A stretch of DNA of 64,000 bases. It comes from Shewanella sp. Choline-02u-19 (GTDB lineage Bacteria > Pseudomonadota > Gammaproteobacteria > Enterobacterales > Shewanellaceae). The DNA lies in NCBI RefSeq assembly GCF_002836205.1, contig NZ_PJBE01000012.1, positions 868,001 to 932,000 of the forward strand, read 5' to 3'. Below the pieces are notes generated by a model. That model saw nothing but the letters and a program-made list of their open reading frames with translations, was not told where the DNA came from and searched no databases. The position numbers and the translations under genes were made by a program. Shown in pieces: positions 16,053 through 24,037 of this stretch (within the stretch, counting starts at the first letter, position 1; the number at the start of each line of letters is the position of its first letter).

Positions 16053-18030
16053 AAAAGAGTGTATTGCTTTAATCAATAAAGGCGAGTGCTTCCACGCTGA
16101 GGTCGATGGCGGTTCATTCATCGTTAAGATTGATGAATACTCGCCAGTCGTGTGTACGGCTATTCATAATGGACACCGCCTGAGAGCTGATCTGAAAAAG
16201 AGCTTCTTACTCACTAAGCCTGAGCGCTTCTATGAGGAAGACCCATACACTGATGAGTTATTGTCATCTTTTCCCATTGTATTGATAGGCAACGATTCAC
16301 GTTTTGAATACGACTTAAATCGCCCTAAAACGTTATCGACCTATTTTAAAACGGCGTGGGATAAGCAGGTTTGGCAAAAGCCATTAACGCCAAAGCAGCG
16401 CGGTGAGAGCCATGCTAAGCATCAGTCTTTTTATAATGTGCTCGGGGCACTGGTTGCTCGCTTAGAAAAGCAGTTTAAAAACAGCATTGTGTTTGATGTG
16501 CACTCATACAATCATCAACGCATTGAGGCGAATACGCCAACATTTAATATTGGCACTAGTCAAATTGATACCGAGCGCTGGGGTGAGACCTGTCAACATT
16601 TTGAAAAACAGCTGAATAAAATAGCGCTACCAAACCTTGATGTACGTGCAGCAACCGATGAAGTATTTCAAGGGCGTGGTTATTTAATTGCGCATATTAA
16701 CGCGCACTTTGACAACACCTTGGTGTTGCCAGTGGAAGTGAAGAAAGTGTTTATGGACGAAACCACGGGCGAGTTGTACCCCTTGGTGTTAGAGGAGTTA
16801 AAAGCGGGCGTTAAACAAGCGATATCAGAAACTGCAGCGTATTTTATGCGCCGCTTTGGCAAGCGTAAGTCTGTCAGGAGCATTGATCTATTATCATCGA
16901 CATTACCGCCAGAGCTGTTATCGCTCGACAAGAGCTTGTTTAAGTTGGCCAATAACGTCGCCACGCTGAAATATATTAACCCGATTAATATCGCTAGCGA
17001 GCGTAAAAAGTTTTTAGCCCGTAAAGGGGCTGTTGCGCCTGAGTTTAACTACAAACAGTTAAATTTGAACCCGTACCAGTTCCGAGAACTGCTGTATAAG
17101 TTGCCCGTCGAAAACGTGATGGATGCTGACATTCAACAGCTTTATCGGCATGTGATTGATAACTTAGCGACAAAGATTGATCTGCTGTGCTCTATTGGCA
17201 CTGATGACTTTGTTTATAACTCGCTTAAATATTATGGTCAGCCAGATAAAGATGACATAGCAAATGCTCAGTTCTTATTACGTGCGCCAGCCATTGAAGC
17301 TGATGAAGACGCGTCTATTTTTGATGCCGACCATGCGGTTGAGTCATTCCAAAAGCAGGCGGATGAGTGGGGGCTGAAGTGTAAGGTCGAAAAATCTTCT
17401 CGCTTGGTTGCCAAGGCGATGGTTAATAATGAAAAGGGCAGCTTGTTAATCAATAAAGACGCCATGTTCAGTAGCAAAGAGCTGATTGCATTTGCTTACC
17501 ATGAGCTTGGAGTGCATATGTTGACCACGGTTAACGCTAGGCGTCAGCAGTTAAAGGTATTGTCTCTTGGCTTAGTGGGCAATACTCATACTCAAGAGGG
17601 GTTGGCGATTTACAGCGAGTATTGCTCTGGCAATTTAACCTTGAGCCGATTGAAAATACTGGCGATGCGAGTGATCGCGGTTAACTTAATGCTGGAGCAG
17701 CGAGATTTTTCGATGACGTTCCACACTCTAATGCGCGAATATAGTCAAACAACAGAGCAGGCATTTACCTTAACCACGCGAGTTTATCGCGGTGGTGGTT
17801 TTACCAAAGACTTCCTTTATTTAAAAGGCTTTAGAGATATTGTGAACTTGAGTAAAACTATGCCGCTAGATAACTTACTGGTAGGTAAAGCTGGTTTACT
17901 CGATTTGCCTATTATTAACGAAATGGTCGAACGAAACATGCTGGAAAAACCAGTGCCGCTATTTGCACTGCAGCATACCGCTACGGCCGATACTGCAGTT
18001 ATCGATTATCTGGTCTCAGCTATTCGTTAA
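16036..18030 (+). CDS. Two-domain protein: N-formylglutamate-amidohydrolase-like domain plus HExxxH/QEGLA (DUF1704) metallopeptidase-like domain
   Basis: 664 residues. Residues about 35-270 resemble N-formylglutamate amidohydrolase: VVCTAIHNGHRLR with paired His near 44-47, FDVHSYNH near 154, and LPVEVKKVFMDE. Residues about 330-640 are the DUF1704 region known in bacteria as flavohemoglobin expression-modulating QEGLA motif protein: AYHELGVHMLT gives H489-E490-xxx-H494, and THTQEGLAIYSEY supplies Glu521. In animals the same fold with HExxxH is the tubulin carboxypeptidase MATCAP. The likely chemistry is therefore zinc-dependent removal of a C-terminal residue, plus amide hydrolysis. It overlaps the ATP-grasp gene by 17 bp, implying a coupled make-and-trim system. 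Substrate unknown; the older flavohemoglobin link is not supported by anything here. Confidence 0.85.
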   Translation: MLILTEKECIALINKGECFHAEVDGGSFIVKIDEYSPVVCTAIHNGHRLRADLKKSFLLTKPERFYEEDPYTDELLSSFPIVLIGNDSRFEYDLNRPKTLSTYFKTAWDKQVWQKPLTPKQRGESHAKHQSFYNVLGALVARLEKQFKNSIVFDVHSYNHQRIEANTPTFNIGTSQIDTERWGETCQHFEKQLNKIALPNLDVRAATDEVFQGRGYLIAHINAHFDNTLVLPVEVKKVFMDETTGELYPLVLEELKAGVKQAISETAAYFMRRFGKRKSVRSIDLLSSTLPPELLSLDKSLFKLANNVATLKYINPINIASERKKFLARKGAVAPEFNYKQLNLNPYQFRELLYKLPVENVMDADIQQLYRHVIDNLATKIDLLCSIGTDDFVYNSLKYYGQPDKDDIANAQFLLRAPAIEADEDASIFDADHAVESFQKQADEWGLKCKVEKSSRLVAKAMVNNEKGSLLINKDAMFSSKELIAFAYHELGVHMLTTVNARRQQLKVLSLGLVGNTHTQEGLAIYSEYCSGNLTLSRLKILAMRVIAVNLMLEQRDFSMTFHTLMREYSQTTEQAFTLTTRVYRGGGFTKDFLYLKGFRDIVNLSKTMPLDNLLVGKAGLLDLPIINEMVERNMLEKPVPLFALQHTATADTAVIDYLVSAIR

Positions 18031-18050
18031 TTGTCGTGTTATACCGATAA

Positions 18051-18087
18051 AAATGCCTTGTTCCAGAAATGGAGCAGGGCTTTTTTC
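18051..18087 (+). terminator. Terminator of the ATP-grasp operon
   Basis: GCCTTGTTCC AGAAAT GGAGCAGGGC with G-U pairs, followed by TTTTTT. Confidence 0.75.
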
Positions 18088-18543
18088 AGCTGGTTTTGGG
18101 ATGACTAACTCGTTTTTGGACCACAGCTTGTTAGAACTTAAGCGCTAATGGGAGAGTGATGCTAATAGAAATATCAAAATCAGTAATCAATCCTAATTAG
18201 CTGCAACCTCTTTATGTTTTTATGCTCATAAGACTTACCTGTATATCTACATCAATCGGCCCTTATTAAGGAGGCCACAGATATAATGGACACATTTATC
18301 ATCTCTATGTGGCTGGCATTGTTAGCCGGCGGCAACAGAGGATTAGTTTCGATAATTTCACTGTAGTTCATTAGATTAAAACTAATCTTTCTGGCTCATT
18401 CAACATAGAGACAGCCCTGCTTTTATTGATATTCCCTTCATTGGCTGATACTAAGTTAACATTGACATTTCTTTCACATTTTCTGGGTTAGGGTTATGTG
18501 TCGATTTGGTTAACGGATTAATGATAATAAATCAGGATATATA
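18088..18543. other. Intergenic region before tlpA-like gene
   Basis: About 450 bp. The only coding hint is the 26-codon frame listed at 18286. A promoter for the thioredoxin-DUF4266-DUF3570-ApbE cluster is expected near 18440-18530, but I cannot place it with confidence. Confidence 0.35.
18286..18366 (+). CDS. Possible 26-residue hydrophobic peptide
   Basis: ATG at 18286 opens a short frame starting MDTFIISMWLALLAGGNRG and ending VSIISL. A perfect AAGGAGG lies at 18268-18274, 11 bases before the ATG, slightly far. The peptide is almost wholly hydrophobic. No family is recognised. It may be a small membrane peptide or chance. Confidence 0.25.
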   Translation: MDTFIISMWLALLAGGNRGLVSIISL

Positions 18544-19011
18544 ATGAAAAAATTATTGCTGTTACTGAGCTTTATGGCGTTTAGCTTAAGTGCCGCGCCT
18601 TCGTTGGACTACCAGGTACAAAATTTTCAAGACAAATTGGTTAGCCTTAATGAGTTTAAGGGGAAAGTGGTCTATTTGGATTTTTGGGCCTCTTGGTGTG
18701 GGCCTTGCCGTAAGTCTTTTCCGTGGATGAATGCAATGCATCAGAAATACCAACAACAAGGACTGGCCATTGTTGCTATTAACCTAGATGAAAATAAGGC
18801 GCTAGCTAAAAAATTCCTATCAAAATTACCCGCCGACTTTCATATCCGTTTCGATCCGCAAGCAGATGTCGCCAGCAAGTTTGATCTGCAAGGTATGCCA
18901 AGCAGCTATATCTTCAATCGTCAGGGAGAGTTAGTACAAATGCATCTGGGTTTTTTTGAAGAAAAATCGGCAGATTATGAAAATGAAATCATTGAATTGC
19001 TGAAGGAGTAA
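18544..19011 (+). CDS. TlpA/ResA-like periplasmic thioredoxin
   Basis: 155 residues with a signal peptide (MKKLLLLLSFMAFSLSAA) and a thioredoxin fold containing WASWCGPCRKS, the redox CGPC at residues 52-55, and the cis-Pro turn GMPSSYIF. It is a periplasmic thiol-disulfide reductase of the AhpC-TSA/TlpA type. It is three bases upstream of the DUF4266 lipoprotein, whose C-terminus ends in a Cys-Gly-Cys motif, so a direct role in keeping or making that Cys pair is plausible. That link is inference from adjacency. Confidence 0.88.
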   Translation: MKKLLLLLSFMAFSLSAAPSLDYQVQNFQDKLVSLNEFKGKVVYLDFWASWCGPCRKSFPWMNAMHQKYQQQGLAIVAINLDENKALAKKFLSKLPADFHIRFDPQADVASKFDLQGMPSSYIFNRQGELVQMHLGFFEEKSADYENEIIELLKE

Positions 19012-19014
19012 CTC

Positions 19015-19230
19015 ATGAATCGAACCATCATTGCTATTGCTATTGCGATCAGTTTATCCGCTTGTTCAAGCTTGGGTGTCGAGCCTTGGGAGAAAAATCA
19101 GTTGGCTCGGGCCGATATGGCGCTCGACAGCGAGAAATTAGACTTAGCCCTTGATGACCATATCTATTTTAGTAAAGAGGGGAGTAGTGGTGGTCGCTCA
19201 CTCGCGGGAGGTGGATGCGGATGCAATTAA
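19015..19230 (+). CDS. DUF4266 small lipoprotein with C-terminal GGGCGCN tail
   Basis: 71 residues. A lipoprotein signal with lipobox LSAC (Cys at 17) precedes VEPWEKNQLARADMAL and LDDHIYFSKEGSSGGRSL, the conserved DUF4266 core, and the chain ends GGGCGCN. The last Cys pair is exposed on a flexible Gly-rich tail, suggesting metal binding, disulfide exchange or a modification site. It lies between the thioredoxin-like gene and DUF3570, overlapping the latter. The function of the family is not known to me. Confidence 0.85.
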   Translation: MNRTIIAIAIAISLSACSSLGVEPWEKNQLARADMALDSEKLDLALDDHIYFSKEGSSGGRSLAGGGCGCN

Positions 19231-20519
19231 AGAATCCTAGTAATATCGCTAAAGCATTAGCGCTTGCTAGTTGCGCTCTGGTTGGGCAAAGCGCCCAAGT
19301 ACAAGCCAGTGAAGAAAAGTTGGATGATTGGAAAGTTGATGCTGCCATCATGTACTACGGTGAGGAAGATAGAGTCCAGGCCGTTGAAGCTATCGGCAAT
19401 GTGCAGAAAGCATTTGGCGATGAGTCTCTATTGGATATGAAACTGGTTGTGGATAGCTTGACCGGTGCATCAGCGTCTGGCGCTGTCGCCCAGGCAGAAA
19501 CTCAAACCTTTACCCGCCCCTCCGGTGATGGTCAATATCAAACTGCTCCAGGTGAAACGCCTCTCGATGATACCTTTCATGATACCCGAGTGCAGGCGAG
19601 CGCAAACTGGGCTGAAACCTTGTCTCCGGTATGGAAAACCAATGTGGGTGTGAATGGATCTAAGGAGTTTGATTATTTCTCTATGGGTCTCAATGCTGGA
19701 ATTGAGCGCAGCTTCAATAAAGACAACACCACACTGGTGTTATCGGGTGCTTACACCTTCGATACCATAGATCCGGTTGGTGGCAAGCCCGTAGCGTTTT
19801 CGGCCATGGCAGTCAGAGGAGATTATAATACCGAAGAGGAATATAGAACGGCTTTCGATCTGACTCGTGTTGAGGGAACTGAAGACAAAAAAACCATGGA
19901 TATGATGTTAAGTATTACCCAGGTGCTGAGTCGTCGATGGGTATTTCAGGCAAACTACGGCTTGTCCAGCATATCGGGCTATATGACGGATCCTTATAAA
20001 ATCTTGAGCCAGGTAGATGATACTGGGACGTCGCAGGGTTATTTATATGAGAATCGTCCGGATTCTCGTCTCAAACACAGCTTCTATATGATGACGAAAG
20101 GGGCGCTAGATGCGGGTGTTGTCGATTTTTCTTACCGTTATAGTACCGATGATTGGGACTTAAACTCCCATACTCTGGAGACCCATTATCGCTACTATTT
20201 CAGTGGGCGCTTCTATGGGCAGGTGCACCTGAGATATTATCAGCAACAAGCCGCCAATTTTTATCGTCCCTTCCTGATGGCTGACGAACCTCTTCCCGAA
20301 TATGCCAGTGCAGATTACCGTATCGGTGATATGAGCAGTTATACTTTGGGGCTTAAGTTTGGCCAGCGCCTCTCCGGCGGTCATGAGATGAGTTATCGAC
20401 TGGAGTACTATCAACAGAACCCAGAGAATAACGGCACCGAGTTAGTCGGCCAGTTGCAAGATCAGGATCTGTTTCCAGCGGTGAAAGCCATCATGGCACA
20501 GGTGAGTTACTCGTTTTAA
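19221..20519 (+). CDS. DUF3570 outer-membrane beta-barrel protein with an ApbE-type flavinylation motif
   Basis: 432 residues from the ATG at 19221 (GGGAGG nine bases upstream; another ATG at 19215 is too close to that site). A signal peptide ends near VQAS. The bulk is alternating beta-strand sequence ending in the barrel signature VSYSF with terminal Phe. Just after the signal, residues 78-84 read DSLTGAS, matching Dxx[ST]GA[ST], the acceptor motif where ApbE attaches FMN through a phosphodiester to Thr (here Thr81) in NqrC/RnfG. An apbE gene lies 118 bp downstream. The protein could thus be a flavin-bearing outer-membrane redox protein. Fold and motif are read from sequence; flavinylation is a prediction. 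Confidence 0.85.
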   Translation: MQLKNPSNIAKALALASCALVGQSAQVQASEEKLDDWKVDAAIMYYGEEDRVQAVEAIGNVQKAFGDESLLDMKLVVDSLTGASASGAVAQAETQTFTRPSGDGQYQTAPGETPLDDTFHDTRVQASANWAETLSPVWKTNVGVNGSKEFDYFSMGLNAGIERSFNKDNTTLVLSGAYTFDTIDPVGGKPVAFSAMAVRGDYNTEEEYRTAFDLTRVEGTEDKKTMDMMLSITQVLSRRWVFQANYGLSSISGYMTDPYKILSQVDDTGTSQGYLYENRPDSRLKHSFYMMTKGALDAGVVDFSYRYSTDDWDLNSHTLETHYRYYFSGRFYGQVHLRYYQQQAANFYRPFLMADEPLPEYASADYRIGDMSSYTLGLKFGQRLSGGHEMSYRLEYYQQNPENNGTELVGQLQDQDLFPAVKAIMAQVSYSF

Positions 20520-20637
20520 ATGTTAGCTCACTTAATTCGCGTAAATTAAGCGATAAGCATGCCGTTCTCCTATCATGTAAGGTGATTGTAGCGGATGTTT
20601 TAGTCATTCAGGGTCTAGTGAAATTGAAAGCGGGAGA

Positions 20638-21552
20638 ATGAGTATTCAACATCAAAGGGCATCATCTAATTTTCAATTGAGTCGTCGCAGCTGGGGGCAT
20701 GTAGGTTCGTTCCGTGCGATGGCGAGTCCCTGTGAGTTACTCATCGCTAACGAAGATGAAAATATTACGCGTGCCATGATGGAATTAGCCACTTGTGAAG
20801 CCGCACGCATCGAACAAAAATTTAGCCGCTTCATTAAAGATAACCCTCTGTGGAAAATCAATCATGCCGCGGGGAAAGCCTCTCCCATCGATGCCGAAAC
20901 AGCGAGTTTGCTGCAGTTTGCCCGCCAATGTTATCAACTCAGTGAGGGGCGTTTCGACATCAGCGCCGGTCCCTTAATGGCACTGTGGCGCTTCGATGGG
21001 AGTCAGTTCCCCAAGGCGAGTGATATCGAGCGAGCGAGGGCGTTAGTCGATTTTTCAAAGGTGAGCTTTAACGAACATCAACTGCAGTTTCCTGCAGGCA
21101 TGTCTCTCGACTTTGGCGGTATCGCTAAAGAGTATGCCGTCGATAGAGTGGCTTATCTGCTTGCTGAGCAGTGGCCCGCTATTTCGGTGCTGGTTAACTT
21201 TGGCGGTGATATCGCTTGCCCAGTCTCTAAAGCGGCAGATGCCCCTCCTTGGCAAGTGGGCATTGAAAATCCCCAACGACTCGATAGCGCTGCGGCGTTA
21301 CTGGAAATTCGCCAAGGCGCACTTGCCACCAGCGGTGATACCCGCCGATTTATCGAAAAAAATGGTCAGCGTTTTGGCCATATCATCGATCCAAGAACCG
21401 GTTATCCCATAGTCAAAGCGCCCCGTTCGGTCACCGTCCTCGCCCCTAACTGCGTCATGGCAGGTATGCTAGCAACCATGGCGATGCTTGAAGGCGCTCA
21501 AGCCGAAGCCTTTCTCAGCGAACAAGAAGTAGAGTTTAAGTGTTTTAGATAG
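20638..21552 (+). CDS. apbE: FAD:protein FMN transferase (ApbE family)
   Basis: 304 residues. ApbE landmarks are present: FRAMASPCELLI near the start, LDFGGIAKEYAVDR, VNFGGDIAC, and SGDTRRFI ... HIIDPRTGYPI with the Mg/FAD-binding residues. It transfers FMN from FAD to a Thr/Ser in a Dxx[ST]GA[ST] motif; the upstream DUF3570 protein has such a motif. Oddly, no signal peptide or lipobox is visible and the frame upstream of the ATG is open only to 20581 without one, whereas most ApbE proteins act in the periplasm. The start has a GGGAG site nearby (20632). The C-terminus seems slightly short for the family. Confidence 0.9.
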   Translation: MSIQHQRASSNFQLSRRSWGHVGSFRAMASPCELLIANEDENITRAMMELATCEAARIEQKFSRFIKDNPLWKINHAAGKASPIDAETASLLQFARQCYQLSEGRFDISAGPLMALWRFDGSQFPKASDIERARALVDFSKVSFNEHQLQFPAGMSLDFGGIAKEYAVDRVAYLLAEQWPAISVLVNFGGDIACPVSKAADAPPWQVGIENPQRLDSAAALLEIRQGALATSGDTRRFIEKNGQRFGHIIDPRTGYPIVKAPRSVTVLAPNCVMAGMLATMAMLEGAQAEAFLSEQEVEFKCFR

Positions 21553-21794
21553 AGACTCGGTTCCAATGACCAGCGGTCAGCGCATGTGCAGACACAACTC
21601 AGGTTGGATGTAACTCTTTATAAAAAAGGGTTATAAAAGCATGAATATTCGGTATGTTTGAATCGATTCACATCAGATTAGCAGTCTTTCTTGCACTGCT
21701 GTTTACTACAGAAGGGGCGAAGTGCCACGACTTGTTCGGCCGTAAGGCCGTTGCTTTAGTCAAGCGAGTAAAAAGTACCGAGTCTATTAAGTCC

Positions 21795-22178
21795 GATAAA
21801 GCACTTTAATCACATGCCAACCGAATTTGGTTTTAACTAAATGGGGTGTAATCAACTCACCGCTGAAGCAGGCTTTGTCGAATGGGCTGGGAATAACCCA
21901 TTTGGCCTTTTATTAGAAGCTGTTATGTACGGTAAAGCACTTTAATCACATGCCAACCGAATTTGGTTTTAACTAAATGCGGTGTAATCAACTCACTGCT
22001 GAAGCAGGTTTTGTCGAATGGGCTAGGAATAACCCATTTGGCCTTTTATTAGAAGCTGTTATGTACGGTAAAGCACTTTAATCACATGCCAACCGAATTT
22101 GGTTTTAACTAAATGCGGTGTAATCAACTCACCGCTGAAGCAGACCTTATCGAATTGCGGCACCATTTGGCCTCTTTT
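21795..22178. repeat. 136-bp tandem repeats of the ppiC 3' end (three copies)
   Basis: The sequence GCACTTTAATCACATGCCAA recurs at 21801, 21937 and 22073, a constant period of 136 bp. Each unit encodes, on the minus strand, the last codons of ppiC (CFSGELITPHLVKTKFGWHV and on to LYRT stop). The third copy is the real gene end; copies 1 and 2 are more alike to each other and have diverged in the segment opposite MVPQFDKV. They are gene-end duplicates, not complete genes. Confidence 0.93.
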
Positions 22179-22337
22179 GAACTCGCCTAAACTACCGCCT
22201 TTTTTACCCGACGGACAGCTAGAGTGTTTCTTAGCAAGCACGTCAAACTTAACGCCTTTGTTCAATTGTTTAATAATGTCTTCGCCAAGCTCTTTATGCT
22301 TAACCAAAATGTGCAGTGCAGCTGCCGTTTTTGCCAT
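22059..22337 (-). CDS. ppiC: Parvulin-type peptidyl-prolyl isomerase
   Basis: 92 residues, the normal length for the stand-alone cytoplasmic parvulin PpiC. Motifs: AALHILVKHKELGEDI, KHSSCPSGKKGGSLGEF, MVPQFDKVCFSGEL and KTKFGWHVIKVL, covering the whole rotamase domain with its two conserved His. It catalyses cis-trans isomerisation of peptidyl-proline bonds. Its 3' third is repeated twice more downstream with a 136-bp period. The gene stands alone on the minus strand after the sulfatase gene. Confidence 0.93.
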   Translation of the reverse strand: MAKTAAALHILVKHKELGEDIIKQLNKGVKFDVLAKKHSSCPSGKKGGSLGEFKRGQMVPQFDKVCFSGELITPHLVKTKFGWHVIKVLYRT

Positions 22338-22420
22338 GTTTAGGCCTATGTCATGATGAAACTAATAGGCCGATTATACCGTTTAATCTAAGGGGGAGGC
22401 TAGGGTTGATATTAGCAATG

Positions 22421-22456
22421 CTTACCGTAAGCAGCTGAAGGTCTACTTACGGTAAG
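22421..22456. repeat. Inverted repeat downstream of the sulfatase gene
   Basis: CTTACCGTAAG and its exact complement CTTACGGTAAG are separated by 14 bp, and each arm is itself nearly palindromic. There is no T-run. It may act as a weak transcript-end hairpin or a binding site. Confidence 0.45.
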
Positions 22457-22469
22457 GCTGCTGATGAGC

Positions 22470-23999
22470 TTACTGAGCTTGCTTGGAGATATTGATAAGA
22501 TCCTGCATGTCGATATCGACCGTAAAACTGCCGGGTACTTGTCGTGGTGGAAATGCTTTAAAGCTTTCTAACATTTGTTTTACTTTTACCTGTGCCGGAA
22601 CAGCAACAAATGCACGCTTATACCACCAGTCATCGTAACCAAAGCCCTGATCACCTTTTTCGTAAGGGTCAGTAGCAAGATCAAACAGTTTAGGGATTCT
22701 TAAGGTTGTTTGAGACTGAGTCCAAACAGCCATGCCTTTGCTTTCTTGGATCTTAAAATTAAATTTCCAACGGCCATCCCGCATAGCAAGTAATTCACCA
22801 TCATCAGACCAATAGAAAAACTGCTTTCGAGCGCTTTCATCAGTTTGATGGCTGAGGTAATCGACTTGATTATAACCATCTAAATGATTGTGGTATTGCT
22901 TACCATTTTTGGCGGTATAACCCGCGAGTAATTGCTTTTTTATCTCTGAGTTACCAGCGATGCTGGTGAGGGTTGGAAACCAGTCCGATGACGACATTAT
23001 ACCGTTAAACTTGGAGTTTGGTTTAATGTGCTTGGGCCACTTTACTAACGCCGGCACCCTAAATCCGCCCTCCCAGCCAGTATTCTTTTCACCTCTAAAG
23101 GGACCTGTGGCAGCGTCTGGCCAGGTGGCATTCATTGGGCCATTATCGGTGGTATAGATCACCAGCGTATTATCATCAATATCGAGTGAGGATAAATGGG
23201 CCAGCAACTCTCCTATCAGGTTATCGTGTTCGACCATACCATCAGCGTAGTCTCCTAAGCCCGTTACACCTGAATGTTTATCGCTGACGTGAGTGTAGTT
23301 ATGCATTCGCGTGCTGTTATACCAAACGAAGAAGGGCTTTTTCTGCTTCACTTGGCGGCTGATAAAGTCATTGGCTGCTGCTAGGGTTTCATCGTCTACG
23401 GTTTCCATACGTTTACTTGTCAGCGGGCCGGTATCTTCAATTTTTCCATCTGCGTAGGAATGAATAACGCCACGCGGACCAAAGCGTTTTTTAAAGGCCG
23501 GGTCTTTCGGGTAATCGGCATTTTCAGGTTCCTCTTCAGCATTCAAGTGATAGAGGTTACCCATAAACTCATCGAAACCATGGTTAGTCGGTAACATCTC
23601 ATCTCGATCGCCCAAGTGATTCTTTCCAAACTGTCCGGTTGCGTAGCCTAAGTCTTTAAGGGTTTGCGCCAAGGTTATATCTTGAGGCTGTATTCCTTGG
23701 CTAGAACCAGGTAAGCCGACTTTGCTGAGTCCGGTGCGAACAGGCATTTGTCCGGTAATAAATACCGAACGACCAGCAGTGCACGACTGCTCTGCATAAT
23801 AGGAGGTAAGCATTGCGCCTTCATTGGCAATGCTATCGATGTTTGGCGTTTGATAGCCAAGCATGCCGTTGTTATAGGCGGAAATATTGCTGTAGCCAAT
23901 ATCGTCACCAAATATCACCAGAATATTGGGTTGCTCTGCGGCGCTAGCGGTACTGATGAGTATAGAGCTGGCAATCAGGCTTTTTATCATGCTTATCAT
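22470..23999 (-). CDS. Secreted sulfatase (arylsulfatase family)
   Basis: 509 residues. A signal peptide (to about STASA) is followed by PNILVIFGDDIGYSNIS, the metal-binding start of type I sulfatases, and SCTAGRSVFITG with the formylglycine-type motif C73-x-A-G-R77. HGFDEFMGN, YTTDNGPMN (active-site Asp-Asn) and GGFRVPALVKWP are also present. It hydrolyses sulfate esters in the periplasm, needing Cys-to-formylglycine conversion by an activating enzyme not encoded here. It lies 38 bp after a D-aminoacylase-like gene on the same strand, so the two may be cotranscribed. Substrate unknown. Confidence 0.9.
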   Translation of the reverse strand: MISMIKSLIASSILISTASAAEQPNILVIFGDDIGYSNISAYNNGMLGYQTPNIDSIANEGAMLTSYYAEQSCTAGRSVFITGQMPVRTGLSKVGLPGSSQGIQPQDITLAQTLKDLGYATGQFGKNHLGDRDEMLPTNHGFDEFMGNLYHLNAEEEPENADYPKDPAFKKRFGPRGVIHSYADGKIEDTGPLTSKRMETVDDETLAAANDFISRQVKQKKPFFVWYNSTRMHNYTHVSDKHSGVTGLGDYADGMVEHDNLIGELLAHLSSLDIDDNTLVIYTTDNGPMNATWPDAATGPFRGEKNTGWEGGFRVPALVKWPKHIKPNSKFNGIMSSSDWFPTLTSIAGNSEIKKQLLAGYTAKNGKQYHNHLDGYNQVDYLSHQTDESARKQFFYWSDDGELLAMRDGRWKFNFKIQESKGMAVWTQSQTTLRIPKLFDLATDPYEKGDQGFGYDDWWYKRAFVAVPAQVKVKQMLESFKAFPPRQVPGSFTVDIDMQDLINISKQAQ

Positions 24000-24037
24000 A
24001 ATTAATATCCGTATTTTATTGAGTCAATGAGGCGCAT

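Noticed and set aside
21795..22178. CRISPR-like array
   Set aside because: The repeats are contiguous 136-bp copies of a gene end, not short repeats with unique spacers.
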